Positions 19,788-32,500 of a stretch of DNA of 64,000 bases are shown here, in pieces. The first letter of the stretch is position 1; each line of letters begins with the position of its first letter. The stretch is from assembly GCA_028829895.1 (NCBI GenBank), contig CM054177.1:46209164-46273163 (forward strand). Reading direction: 5' to 3'. The notes beneath the pieces were generated by a model. The model ran no database searches. It worked only from the letters and a program-made list of their open reading frames with translations, and had not been told where the DNA came from. The stretch is from Sinotaia quadrata (taxonomy: Eukaryota > Mollusca > Gastropoda > Architaenioglossa > Viviparidae). A program made the position numbers and the translations under genes.

Positions 19788-22700
19788 GTATATAAATTAT
19801 AATGCTTTTAGTTTTAATGCCCTCTTATATACTAGTTATATTAGGCGTATATAAGTTATTATATCAATATATGTATTATATACGAGTCGTAAATACAAAA
19901 AATAAATTCAGAACTATTTTCATATTATTTAGTGATGCTTTTAAAAAGTATTTATCACATTGTCAGTAAACTCTACATTATCTGATGCTCAAGCAACTAA
20001 AATTATCATGCACTGATGCAGCTAGTTATATATTAATAATATTATAGGCCCTATGGCTCATTCCCTGAGCAAGCCTACCAAAAGTACCAAAAAATTGATC
20101 CATTTGAAATGTTTTTTTTTTAAATTAAAGCATTGAAATATCATATATTTATATTCCATAATTTAGAATTGGTGTGAAATATACATAATATAGTTGTGTG
20201 AATATGTTTATTTATTTTGTAATTATTTGTAATACACATTCATTTTTAACTAAAAATTGGCACCTCTTTGTGTGATATGCATACATGTAGTCATTTTCTT
20301 TAATTTTCATTGTTATAATTATAAATATTCCAACAAACTTATCATATCAAAATGAAGGTTTTTTTAGAAGTGATAAATTGATAATACTTTTAATAGTAAT
20401 ACATTAATTTGATTAAAGCAGTATTCAGTATTCCTTTTATCTGCAAACAGTCAATTTTTAAATGGCACATTATTTTTTTTGTCATGCTAAATATGCTTAC
20501 TAGTATACTACAGCTTAGTTTCCACATAAATCAAATCAAAAACTTTTATTCTTTTACCATGCATTGACATGTCATACTTGATTGCCATGAGCTTTCTAAA
20601 CAATTTCATTTAACAATTCTTGTACTTGAAATATTCATTGGCTAAAATTTTTCAGATGTATTCATTACTTTCAGCTTTAGGAAAACTAGTACATTGTACT
20701 AATAATAATATGACTTTGTTTCCTTTTTAACACGACAAAGAACTTCACAAATTAAAATATATAATATCAATAATATTGCAAACTACTTTTTACATTTTTC
20801 AAAGGCGCCTTATTCCAGAAAGATAACTCTCATTTTGTCTCGGTATGATGATTTTAAATACCAAATAAGTTTTAATAACTAAATAAGAAAAATAATTTTC
20901 ATTTCCAGATAGTGGATAACAGAATTGGTAGAAAAAATTTCAGTATCATCGACTTTTTTTAAACAGCTAAGATTTCTGATAATCTCTATATATTTTGATT
21001 AATTGATTAACATAAATAGCTTACATATTTGTGTACATATCCATGTTGTTTTCATTTACATATAAAGTTTCACATAGCTGTTATGATTTAAACCTGAGCT
21101 AGTATTTAGTAAGGGTAGAAAAACATGTGAATTACATTCAAGAATATTATAAACAATGCAATGAGGCTTATTATTATAATATATATTAAAACCATTATAT
21201 TTAAATAGATACTTTGTTTATTACTTAATATTATCTTCACAGCATAATATAATTAATAATAACTTAGCCTGTTTTATGTTTAGTTGAGAAAAATAGAGCT
21301 TATTTTATGATGGTTGATATTTTTTTGTCACTGAAACTTGTGAAAGACAAATGAGATTTCCACATGACGAAGTTAAAATTTTTATTCCCTATTTTAAATG
21401 AATATTTATCCAAATTAAGTTAGTAATTTAGGCTAATAAATAAAATACATTTGTTTTAATGAGATAATTATATTGCTTATTTTATTTTTAAAAGAAAATT
21501 GTTGTTTTTGTTTTGAGGGGTAACTCTGTGGTCTTTCTTTTCTATTTTAAGTCTCATACTCCAGTCAAAGTTTTTATATTAAATTTTTTTTAAAATTTAA
21601 AATATAGTATTGTAATATTCTCTGAAGTATTATATTAAATATATATATATTATACTACCTATATTTCTATAGGTATAATTATAGCTAGATTTATTTTTAA
21701 TAATTTATTATTGTAGATTATGCACATTATTTATTAGCTATGTTAATTAATTATATTATTTTATATTGTACTTTTAGTTTGTAGACCGAGATGAAGCCCC
21801 TTGTGTGGGTGGAAGAATACCAGAATTGGACTTTGATCCAGTAGTTTATGGACAACAGTTGGAACGAAAAGGAAAACAGTCTATTATGGCAGGTATGTCT
21901 AATATTAGTATACTAATACTGTAATAGGACAGATAGCCCCCAGTTTATGACATTTGTTTTGAGCCACAATAATGCTGGCTGCTGCAACCGCATGCTACCA
22001 CTGCACGTTCTGGCCTAACAGGAAAGGATTCACTTCATTGTTGGGTACAAGACTATGGTCACTTGTGTATGTAACCTTGTAAATTATACTAATCAGTTTT
22101 CTTGTTGGTGTACTAATACTATTGTTGGGCACAAGACTATGGTCACTTGTGTATGTAACCTTGTAAATTATACCTTCAGTTTTCTTGTTGGTGTACTAAT
22201 ACTATTGTTGGACACAAGACTATAGTCACATGTAACCTTGTAAATTAGAATAGTTATACTAATCAGTTGCAAAATGATGTGTCATTGTCAGCCATATTGC
22301 ATTAGCTGTGCATGTTGTTGTGAGTGTATTATTTAACATAATTAATTTATGCACATTGTTTTCAGAAATATAGTTTACATATATCTGTAGTATTTAGTAA
22401 CCTTAAATATATGTTTATATAATTTACAAACTTATACTTTTTGCTTTAAAATTCTTTAATTGGAACAGATGAAATTCAGAAATCCAAGAGCAGATCCTTG
22501 ATTTAATTACAAGTACTTCTGAATAACACAGTGGCATTGTTTTGAGATCATAAAAAGAAATTTTATAAATGTACTTTTTAATCATTTGAATTTAAATATA
22601 GCCATTAGATTCCAGTTTATTTAGTCTTTAGAATCTCATCTTACACAACTGTGTTTCACAAATAATTTTTTATTATTATTAATATGGACAGTCCCGAGTG

Positions 22701-24625
22701 CTTAAAGTTACTCATATTCTGGGTTGTCCGTTTTTTACTTCAGCAAATCATAGGAATATGTAGTACTTTAAAGTATACTATTTGTAGTACAATGCATTGC
22801 ATCAGTTCATTTCATTGGAAACTGTCCTTGTTTGCAGTTTGTTGTTTCCTCAGAGACTGAGAAGAGTTTTCTGATATAGAATATAGTACAGAATAGATCA
22901 TATTGTAAAATTGATTCTAAAGAAACTGAGTCTTACTTTGCATATATACCTTATTTTCCCTGAAAAGTGAAAGTATCTTCTTATTTTTCTTTAGGCCACG
23001 TTTGGGGAGATCCATGTGAGTTTGGTTTATTATCAATCCATGACACCGACTGGACACAAAAGGCTGCTGATCAATTTGGTGCTGACCATGCACTGAATAT
23101 GCGTACTGGACAGGCTCTTGGCGCCTCCTTTCTTTGGCTGGTTGCACAAGCACATAATCAGGGTGAGTGTATGTGTTAGGATTGAAATGCAAAGTGGGTA
23201 CAAGCATCACTCTTTGATATATATATTTACTCTTCTGAAATATACAGATTTACAATACAATGCCTTGTCAAGTCAGAACCCCACAAGAGATGGTTTATAT
23301 CTACATTCTTCATAATGAAAATGTCTACAATAGGTTTTACTGTATTCAGACAACCCCCATCCTGGAACTATGACTGTATGCATGGAGAACCCCATAAGTT
23401 TAACCATTTAAGGTAAACCATTTCTTACCCTACAAATATCACCACTGACAATGGAAATAGAGGACAACTAATTTTTGTTTAAAACCCAACTAATTTGTGA
23501 CTGATATTTGTTGCAGTATAATTCTGGGATATATTTGCTGAATTCTTTATTTCCAAACATAATCTGACCTTATTTGAACAAATTTTTAAGAAAAAGCATA
23601 TGCACTTTTAGGTTATACATTTGTTGAACACTCTACGAACCTTAATTCTGGCAGATGTTCTTTTTACTGTTTTATTGTGATCAGAAATTAAATTTACTGG
23701 CTAACAGTAGCACAATTAGTCTTATTGCTAAACAATGTTTTGATGCACAACTTTTGTAGCAGGTTATGTTTTGACATTTCTGTCTCAGAATCAGGGATCA
23801 TTTTATATCCTCTTATAAATCAGTTTAGTTTGTTATTCATCATCAGTCTACGATTTTGTTTTTTGATTGTGTGGTTCTTGATGTGATATTGAAATTAGAA
23901 TTTTCCAGGCAGTATTGTACCCAATGATGACCACAGAGTAATTTTTTTTGTTTTTCCACAATGTAGGATTTTCTTAAGGACCCCTTAGCACTCTATTGAT
24001 AGGCCTAGCACTCTATTGATAGTCCTAGCACTATTGATAGTCCTAGCACTCTATTGATAGGCCTATTTCTGTTGTCATTAGGTTCTGGTAATACAGATAG
24101 TTATGTTTCCTACTAGTATTTGTATCTAACATCAGATTATTTTGTAACATTCTTTGCATAAATAAAACAAGTTTTAAACATAAATAAATTATTTATGAAT
24201 CAGTGCTTTGATTATGCAAAAGTTTTTGTTTGATATTTCCAGGTTTTAATACCTACATAGATTTGACATACCCTTTGTCAACTCAAACTATTGTAACAGA
24301 TGGGCATCGTTGGCAGTTTGTTGCCTACCAGCTTAATACATTGGCCTTGTGGTTGGACAGTAAAGCCAATGATCGTGCCAATGTATGCTGGGTGGGAGAT
24401 GAAAGTGAGCTGTATGCTACCGTGGAAGGGGGACAGGTGAGAGGATTTAACCCCAGTGTCCTGCGGCAGTTGATCAGCTGTCTTGCTTTAGCGCCAGCTG
24501 ATAGGCCATATAATCTGAGACCAACATTGTCCCCAACCTCCTTGAATCCACAGCTGAAAGAAGAATTCATTCCATTGAAGAAGGAAGAAGTAAAAGTGGT
24601 TTATGAGGAAAAGTATGTGGATTGA
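19020..24625 (+). CDS. MRPS30: MRPS30 / mL65, mitochondrial ribosomal protein (complete, 4 exons)
   Basis: The join 19020-19787, 21778-21892, 22995-23162 and 24243-24625 gives 1434 nt, 477 residues; human MRPS30 has about 439. The N-terminus MAAAIGRLCRSQRSMMF is basic and free of acidic residues, as in a mitochondrial targeting peptide. Family blocks are YPPIKPKYPPGRW (near residue 43), YHQYITKTHLISGLPQLY (about 108-125), a WGDPCEFG block, GFNTYIDLTYPLSTQTIVTD and WQFVAYQLNTLALW, and the RANVCW and VRGFNPSVLRQL blocks near the C-terminus. Despite the old S30 name (also PDCD9), the protein belongs to the large mitoribosomal subunit as mL65. The gene is followed tail-to-tail by the CCDC87-like gene. 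Confidence 0.93.
19788..21777. other. MRPS30 intron 1, nothing recognised
   Basis: A 2-kb, strongly AT-rich intron with stops in all frames. No tandem array, transposon end or RNA gene seen. Confidence 0.6.
21778..21892 (+). CDS. MRPS30: MRPS30 exon 2
   Basis: Acceptor TACTTTTAG, then FVDRDEAPCVGGRIPELDFD and RKGKQSIMA, with donor GTATGT (phase 1 out). Confidence 0.88.
22038..22265. repeat. 84-bp tandem repeat, about 3 copies
   Basis: TTGTTGGGTACAAGACTATG recurs at about 22038, 22122 and 22205, giving a period of about 84 bp. It lies in MRPS30 intron 2; the last copy is shortened. Confidence 0.85.
22995..23162 (+). CDS. MRPS30: MRPS30 exon 3
   Basis: Acceptor TTCTTTAG. Encodes HVWGDPCEFGLLSIHDTDWT and GASFLWLVAQAHNQ, with donor GTGAGT. 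Phase 1 in and out. Confidence 0.92.
23985..24066. repeat. 17-19-bp minisatellite CCTAGCACTCTATTGATAG
   Basis: About four tandem copies of CCTAGCACTCTATTGATAG, one shortened, in MRPS30 intron 3. The rest of that intron shows nothing else. Confidence 0.85.
24243..24625 (+). CDS. MRPS30: MRPS30 exon 4 (stop codon)
   Basis: Acceptor TATTTCCAG. Encodes GFNTYIDLTYPLSTQTIVTD, YQLNTLALW and RANVCWVGDESELYATVEGG, ending ...EEKYVD with TGA at 24623-24625. The lysine/glutamate-rich C-terminal extension is longer than in human. Confidence 0.94.
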
Positions 24626-24910
24626 GGCTGACAGATACTTGGACATGGCAGTTTACACACTTTGTACCTTTCTTTCCAAAGAATTTAAATTATTGAAGGG
24701 GAAATTTTAAAATTTGCAGACACAGTTTAACTCACTAATCATACTTAAGAGATGATGAATATGATTTATGTTTATTAAGCTGAACAATATTTTATAATTA
24801 GTTGTTTTTTTTTTTTATTACAGCAGAAATAATTCTACTTTAATGCGAATGGAAATTTTAACAATTATTCTTCCTATGTAAAGCACCACACTGGCATTGA
24901 TACGTTTGGA

Positions 24911-24928
24911 AATAAAACTGTAAATAAA
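24911..24928 (+). promoter_or_regulatory. Candidate MRPS30 poly(A) signal
   Basis: AATAAA on the sense strand about 285 bp after the stop, with a second copy within 12 bases. A TTTATT about 40 bp further on could serve the opposing gene. Confidence 0.5.
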
Positions 24929-24989
24929 GAAGATACGTTTTCATTTATCAAGCTTTATTCCAATTTTACATCAAAGAGCTGCACATCCA

Positions 24990-25200
24990 GTGCTATTTTT
25001 TTGCAGTGTTTCCAAAGTTATAGATCCAATGTTGTATGTAGTGTTTCAAAAGCTACAGATCCAATATTGTATGTAGTGTTTCTAAAGCTACAACAAATCC
25101 AATGTATGTAGTGTTTCTAAAGCTACAACAGATCCAATGTTGTATGTAGTGTTTATAAAGCTACAGAGCCAATGTTGTATGCAGTGTTTCTAAAGCTGTC
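24990..25200. repeat. Minisatellite (about 35-40 bp unit), about 5 copies
   Basis: A unit containing GTAGTGTTTCTAAAGCTACA and GATCCAATGTTGTAT is repeated about five times in the spacer between MRPS30 and the CCDC87-like gene. Confidence 0.8.
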
Positions 25201-26090
25201 CACATACTTTTAAAAACTTGTAGTAATATCAGTTAGACAGTGACTTATAACAGTGGGATGCAATAAAGTAGGTAAGGAAATGGGGTGTTTTTTTTCAAAA
25301 TTTTAATCATGCTTCTTTTTATGAGCCAAGTGTATGTGCAATTTTAGGAATAATTTGCACGTAAATAGTCATATTATTTTTTTCTGTCAACTAAAGAGTA
25401 GTTAGGTTAAAATTTAATTTTATATGTTCGTTTAATCTTATATTGTTAAGAAATACAATTATTTTTTTAATTTTATCATTGTAAATAATGATGTGGCAAC
25501 AGCTTGTGTAAATGTTCTATTTACAATAGCAAATATAAAATGAAATTATTTTCATTCCTCAATCTTTTTGTAGATAATTCAAAAGTCTGTTTTCATTTTT
25601 GATTGCTATCAGTCTAGGTGAAGAAAAGATTGAAACAGAGTGATACAAAAAACAATTTTATCAATCAATTAATAGTTTTTATATCACAGTTAAAATTGCA
25701 ATTCATATATCTCAAGAGAACATAATGCTGATTTTTATACCAATATCACAAAAGATTTCTGAGTGCCTTTAACTGTATTTTAATCATTTTAGTATGGGTC
25801 AGACTTGCTGATGTTCTGTTCTTTCACCACAGTATACTATTCTTTAGAATAGAAAATCATTTTACTAGTTACATTAACTATTTTTAAATTTTTAGAAATA
25901 AAATTATTTTAAGACCAGAAGTTTCACTCCAGCAGTGTTCCTGGTTATCACAGTCGTTTCCACCCACAGCCCTTACATGTGAAGACTAGAGTGGACTGTA
26001 GAGAGCACTGGTTCAGTAGTCTAGAATACTGTTACTATAAATGCTCTAATAATATCAGCACTGTCAGAGCAAACATCAACTGTTAAGGAA
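25201..26090. other. Tail-to-tail intergenic spacer
   Basis: AT-rich, with no coding sequence or recognisable transposon. It should hold the 3' UTR of the CCDC87-like gene, transcribed leftward, but no clear minus-strand AATAAA lies close to its stop. Confidence 0.5.
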
Positions 26091-26390
26091 AAAAGTTAAC
26101 TCTGTAAAAGGTGTTCATAGGGGACAAAAATTAATTCGGTGAAATTTGTACAGATGAGGTTTGGGTAAAAACCGTTCAAGGACAAGAAAAGTTAACTCTG
26201 TAAAAGCTGTTCAGAGGGGAGAAAAATTAATTCGGTGAAATTTGTACAGGAGAGATTCAGGTAACAAACTGTTCAAGGACAAGAAAAGTTAATTCTGTAA
26301 AATTGGTCAAGTTAAACTGTTCAAGAACAAAAAATGGTTGATTAAAACTGGTCAATGACAGAAAAGTTAACTCTGTAAAAGTGCTCGTTT
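26091..26390. repeat. Tandem repeat that includes the CCDC87-like stop codon
   Basis: The plus-strand block AAAAGTTAACTCTGTAAAAG occurs near 26091, 26188, 26285 (one change) and 26363. The last is the true coding end: reversed, it reads TTTTACAGAGTTAACTTTT, the codons for LLQS-stop. Intervening sequence (ATTAATTCGGTGAAATTTGT) is also repeated. The array therefore copies the end of the coding sequence into the 3' UTR. Confidence 0.8.
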
Positions 26391-26549
26391 GGTAGCAGCA
26401 ATGGCAGGAATAGGTTGAAGTTGTGCTGACTTGAGGGGAATGTTGCGCATGAGTGACTCAAATCGCAGTGCATTCTGTTTCCGCTCTTCCTGTAACCAGT
26501 GCAGCATCTCCACTTTGTCCCACTTCATTTTGTCCTCATATGGCCGACC
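26367..26549 (-). CDS. CCDC87: CCDC87-like terminal exon (stop codon)
   Basis: Acceptor TACTTTAAG, then [20 protein letters not shown], the most conserved block of the family, and [11 protein letters not shown] followed by TAA at 26369-26367. It has 61 codons including the stop. Confidence 0.92.
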   Translation of the reverse strand, partial: GRPYEDKMKWDKVEMLHWLQEERKQNALRFESLMRNIPLKSAQLQPIPAIAATKRALLQS

Positions 26550-29500
26550 CTTAAAGTACAAAATTATGTCCATAAAAATTATTTTAAGAATTTAATATAA
26601 TGTATAACTACTAACCTCAGGGAAACTGTTTCAAGGGGGTATTCTATATACTTCAATGAACATGTATTATGATAAGAAGAAAAAATGAAGCTGTTCTTAA
26701 TTCATGAAGCAACCTTAGGATTAATAAATTATCAGTGATATTACTAAAGGAATATAAAAAGAAGTTGAAACTGTATTAGTTTTTTTTAAATGTTCCATGT
26801 TGCATTTATCTCCTTTTATTGTTTAACAGAGGAGATTTTTATTTGACAAAATATATTACCTTATACTTTAACCTCTTATCTGGTATTGTACCCTTAGCCT
26901 CACAAAGGGAGAATGCATCCATATGATAATAGTGACACTAGTGTTACCAGCGAATGCTCATATTTTCTTATCTTTCAACTAACGAATCAGTGTGAAACCA
27001 ATCTGTATTTCCCATAGCAGGCAATTGCTATCACTTCTACAATTGGATAGTTATAATAAGAATTTAGACTGTTCATTTGATCCATTTCTTCAATAGCATG
27101 CATTCATTGAGACAACATTACAAGTTATGGCTTCCTCATCACGAATTGCATTCAGTTTCATTGACTGACTGTATCATCCAACTGCTGACTCTGATATTGA
27201 TGAAGCTGATAATTCTATTTATTCGTCACAAGATAAATATTTGCCAGTCCCTAGAGATTTACCACAAATTGATGACAGAGGAGATGTTGCAGCCAGTCAA
27301 AATCAAAATGGCATGGGGTGTTTGATTTGGCACACTCAACACTGCACGCTTTTGCTGGAAACTGCAGAGTGCAGATCCCATTGGCAAAAGATTGTACAGA
27401 ATTTGATGATTTTTAAGCATTTTACCTGAGAATATAGCGCAACAAGTTGTCAAGTATATGAATATATATGCTGCTGCATTACTGAAAGATCCAGAAAATA
27501 GTGAAAAATATCGTATCAATCAGTGGCATGTCACATTTGTGCAAAACAGAAAATTGTACAAAAAGCATACTATTACTGCCCAAAATGCGAAGTTGCTTTG
27601 TGTGTAACACCCCCCCACCTACCCACCCCCCTCTTTCGAATATTTCATTCCAACTAAGATTGTAAATTCTTCCTTCTGGTATAATTCTTCTTTCCTTTAT
27701 CTATTTTCTTCTTTGTATTATACCAGAAGTTTGTTTGAACATTTATTTTCATACTTTACAACACATATAATTCAGCAACATCATATTTTAAATTTATGTT
27801 TTGTTCATTTACAATTTTGTACACACACATCTTCTTAAGTGTATTTACAATTTTACATCATAATTTTATTTGTATGTTTTCTTCTTTTACTTATGATGAA
27901 ATCAAATACAATTTCAGTACTTGTATTCTTACCTGACAATTTACCTCAGTAGTCATTGTACTAGACAGATTATTTCAGAGTAAACAAAACTCTAAATTTT
28001 ACTTATGATGAAATCAAATACAATTTCAGTACTTGTATTCTTACCTGACAATTTACCTCAGTAGTCATTGTACTAGACAGATTATTTCAGAGTAAACAAA
28101 ATTCTAAATGTTACTGATGATATTTATTACAAAATATTCCCCATTTGGACTTTTGCTCCAATGGACTTGAACAGTCTGTAGATTACATTTTCATTTTATT
28201 ATTCTAATATATTTATATATTAGTAGTCTTACCAAGCAAATGGAGTCTGCTGATATTGAAAAAAAACTAGTTTCTTTCTATTCACTGGATTTTTTTACTG
28301 TAATTGTTTTGTTTTTTTAAATGTGCACTGGACTCCTGTGTTGGGATATATGGAAAAAAAACAGTGTTTCTTTACTTCAGTTGGATGTGTAAACTGTATT
28401 CAATGGAATTTTTTTTAATTGTTTTTTTTTAATGTGCATTGGACTCCTGTGTTGGGATATATGGATAAAAACTGTTTCTTTACTATAGCTGAATGTGTAA
28501 ACTGCATTCAATGGAATTGTTACAGAAAATGTGCAGTGGACTCCTGTGCTAATTCTAATTTATTGTAAACAATTATGAATCTTCACATTTCACATCTCCA
28601 CTGTTATTTGCTAGGGGCTGGCTATTTTGTGCCATGACTAGCAACAAGTGCTATATATATTTATATAATTGTAACAAATACATTTCAGTAATTTTACTTC
28701 ATCATTCCTTTTCCTGTCATGTATACTCAACAAGTACTTTTAACATGAACTGTAAAAATATATACATTTGGACTGTATTCAACTTGAGGAAATAATTTTC
28801 ATTTATAAAAAATCTGGTTATATAATGATAAACAAGTCCCATGGTATTTTCTTACCCTGAAGGAGACTATATCTTGGAACTTGTGTTTGATGGCAGCCAA
28901 TTCTTCTTTTATTTCGGTATCCAGTTTGTCAATTTTCTATTAAAGATGACAAATCATTTTAATATTAAAATACAAGAGTTAAATTTGTTATCAATAATCT
29001 AATTGCAATTAACTGTACGTGTAGTAATACTGCATTAAGTATTTGTTGCTATCAAAAATTTATTATAAAATCAGGTTAAAGGAAAACAATTGAAATTGTG
29101 GCTAGATATTGTAATTTGTATCTGTGTAACTTCAGGTACATTTTAAGTTGAGATTGTTTCAAAATGACTGGTAGGGGGAAAAACTAGAAGCATGAAAATC
29201 TGTACACTTGAATTTCTAGGGGACGTCTTCAGCTCTTATAAAGTCTTAAAGTTCAGCAGGCATCACAGACAGATATACGCTTTAAGTGTACAGCAAGTCT
29301 TTAATGTACTAAAACATACACAAACTAGACAATTTTCTCAAATGATTTATTTGAAACAGCAACAAATTGCATTTTGCCAGTAGTCTAAATGTTAATTTCA
29401 TTATCATGTGTAATACTTTATTCTGTCACTCTTTGAAGTAATCTCTGAGGCAACCAGAGCTTATTTTTTATTTAGTGAGTATGGATTATTTTTTTCCAAG

Positions 29501-32500
29501 ATCTTTATTAGTGCTGCATAGTAAAATGTCTAAGAGCTTTACTGTTAGGTCACCTACTCAACAATCCATAGCCAAAAGGGGGATTGGGGCAAGTGGACTG
29601 AAAAATCTCAACAAGCTTGCCCAGGGAGGTGAAGCTCAAACCAATCACTTGCACATGAATCCAGTGCTTAAACCTCGCAACCACTCAGCTCCCCATGTAC
29701 TGTGCATTTACCTATGAGGTTGATTTTTTTTTATACCGTGCTCCCAACAATTTATCTACCAATGGTACAGCACAAGAGTTTGCATATACATCTGTACACT
29801 TGATTTGTTTACATTATTTTCTCAACAATTTATCTGTCAAAGGTTGAACACAAATGACAATTCTGATCGTATACCTTGCACAGGTAGCTGCGGTACCGAG
29901 ACTCTTCTAATAATAGGACTGAGCTTTTCTTTATACCTGCAACAATGTAGAGCCAAAATTCATCATTTTGTTCATTAACATAAAACAAAATTATTTGCAT
30001 TTTGTGATGCTTACACCACTAGTTAATGGTTTTGGTTATAATTATTACTTTTAATTAATCACCCATAACTAATTACAAGTGATGAGAATCTTAATTTATG
30101 TTCTTAATAATTCTCCAGCAGACAACATTTGTCTCTCTCGCTTGGCAGATATGTGGGCGCTGTAAACGTTTTCTCTCTTCTACAACAATAAAGACAAACA
30201 TTTACTGTCACACAATATTTCCATGGGTAGAAAACTTCTTACTAAAGGAGAAGATAAATCCATCTTTTAATTAATATATAGCGAGAACCCATCCACCTAC
30301 TTTCTTCTCTAACATAAGGTTATCAATATGTGTAGGAAGATCAATAAATTTATTAAATCAACAATCAAATTATGCAACATATGAATAAAATCAAAAGTGC
30401 TAAGACATTTACATCACTTCACAACAATGTTCAATTAATGCTAGCACAGATATAAACAATCAAATAATCATAAATACATAATCAAGTTCAAGGATATCAT
30501 CAGATGAAGGAGATTAGAGTTTCAATTACAGTCAAAGATGACAGCTGTCACCAGCATATGTTTCACAATCCTGTGGTTTGCAACAAGTCACTACCTTTCA
30601 TATTTAGGCAAGGCCCATGTGTCCCTCCTAGAGGCATGTTACACAACTGTTCCAGAATCTTCGACGCACTCTCCAAGCACGCCGAATAGAGAATCATCTT
30701 GAATTTCATATGTACTATCAAGCACATCAAGAGGATGTGCATTTTTTTACTCAACACACTGAGGAACATTCAAAATAATTTTCGTGAATTCTCGAGACCA
30801 AACTCAAGTCACAATTTCCGCCACATTGGTACTCAAATGAAATTCACAGGAATCAATTTACAGCAACACATTTTACTGATAAGTTGGCAACAATGCTGGA
30901 GCACAGTAGCCACCGTAGCATGACATGACAAAAATAAAACAAAAAGGCCTGCTCCTCATGAGCTAATAATCGCCTTTATGACCTTGCTTATGTTCAAATT
31001 CAAAGTGATTAGAATAGAATGCTTCTTCAACAAAGAAACTTTGAATTAGATGAAATTGCTATGAACAAGTGTGAGACTATTAGTCAGAAAAACTACTCAT
31101 CCAGTTGGAACTGGTTTGGATTGCATCAGCAATTTTCTAGCATATTTTCAACTCAAAATTGTTTACTCCAATTCTCACACTTACAAAAATACCATCATAA
31201 AGAGTGCCTAGGGATAGGCAAATTTTTGCTCTACCACACATTTGTTGGAAGGTAATCTTTAACTGGTCTTTAAATGTAAGAAACTGTACCGTATTTTGTA
31301 TGGTTTCAAATTTAAACATTATCTTTTTGTACCACTGAGGGTGACTATCAAAGTTCAAACCTTTTATCTCAATACACAACTTTCGAGTTTTCAGTGTTCT
31401 GTGCCATTATGTCCTGAACAATATCTTCAGCATTAAATCAAATGCATTCTATATGAGAATTTTTTTAAATTGGTATTGGAGCCATTCCTACAATTTTGAA
31501 TGCTAAAGTGGTGATGGGTGCCATCCTCCAAGGGGGCATTCCACAGATTCCAAAACTGAAACTTATTCATTCCAGTGGCTCTAAAACTGAAGTCTACACA
31601 TTCCATCTAAAGTAGAGGCATTCCTCTGGCTCTAAAACACGTCTGGGCATTGCTCTGACTAAACCAGAAGTCTGGGCAATGCTCTGGCTCTACAACAAAA
31701 GTCTGGGCATTCCAATGACTTTAAAATTGAACTCAGGCATTCTTCTGTCTCTAAACTGATATCTAGGCATTTGACTAAAACAGAAGTCTGGGCATTCCTC
31801 TGGCTCTAAAACAGGAAGTCTGGGCATTCCTCTGGCTCTAAAACAGGAAGTCAAGGGCATTCCTCTGCCTCTAAAACAGAAGTCTGGGCATTCCTCTGGC
31901 CCCAAAACAGGAAGTCTGAACATTCCTCCAGCTCTAAAACAAATCTGGGCATTCCTCTTACTTTAAAATTGAACTCTGGGCATTCTTCTGTCTCTAAATT
32001 GATATCTAGACACTCCACTGTGCTAAAACTGAAGTCTAGACATACTAAATTCTGGATAGAAAGGAGCCCAACATAAAGCCACTGCTTCAAGCTGTATTAG
32101 TATATCTAATGCTTCTGCTCCAAGTTATGTTAATAAATCTAACACTTTTGTTCAAAGTTGTGTTAATAAATCCAGCAGTTCTGTACCAAAATGAGATTAA
32201 TATATTTAAAACTTGTACTCCAACCTGTGATAAATATACCTATCTTTATTCTTTTGCTCGAGAGAATAACAGATTGCACATCCTTTTTCAAATGTGACTT
32301 CTGTCTCTTAGTGAGTCACTGAGTGCAACAAGTGTGACTTCTGTCTGTTAGTCACTGAGTGCAACAAGTGTGACTTCTGTCTGTTAGTGAGTCACTGAGT
32401 GCAAAGTGAATTCACGTCGCTGTCAGCAGTTTTTCAAAATAATTTTTATCTAAGTTTATTTAATTTCATTTGTTAGTTTTCATTTGAAAATTTGCATTTA

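Noticed and set aside
30121..30190. Possible extra CCDC87-like exon
   Set aside because: Flanking exons already join in phase, and no conserved text or paired splice sites are present.
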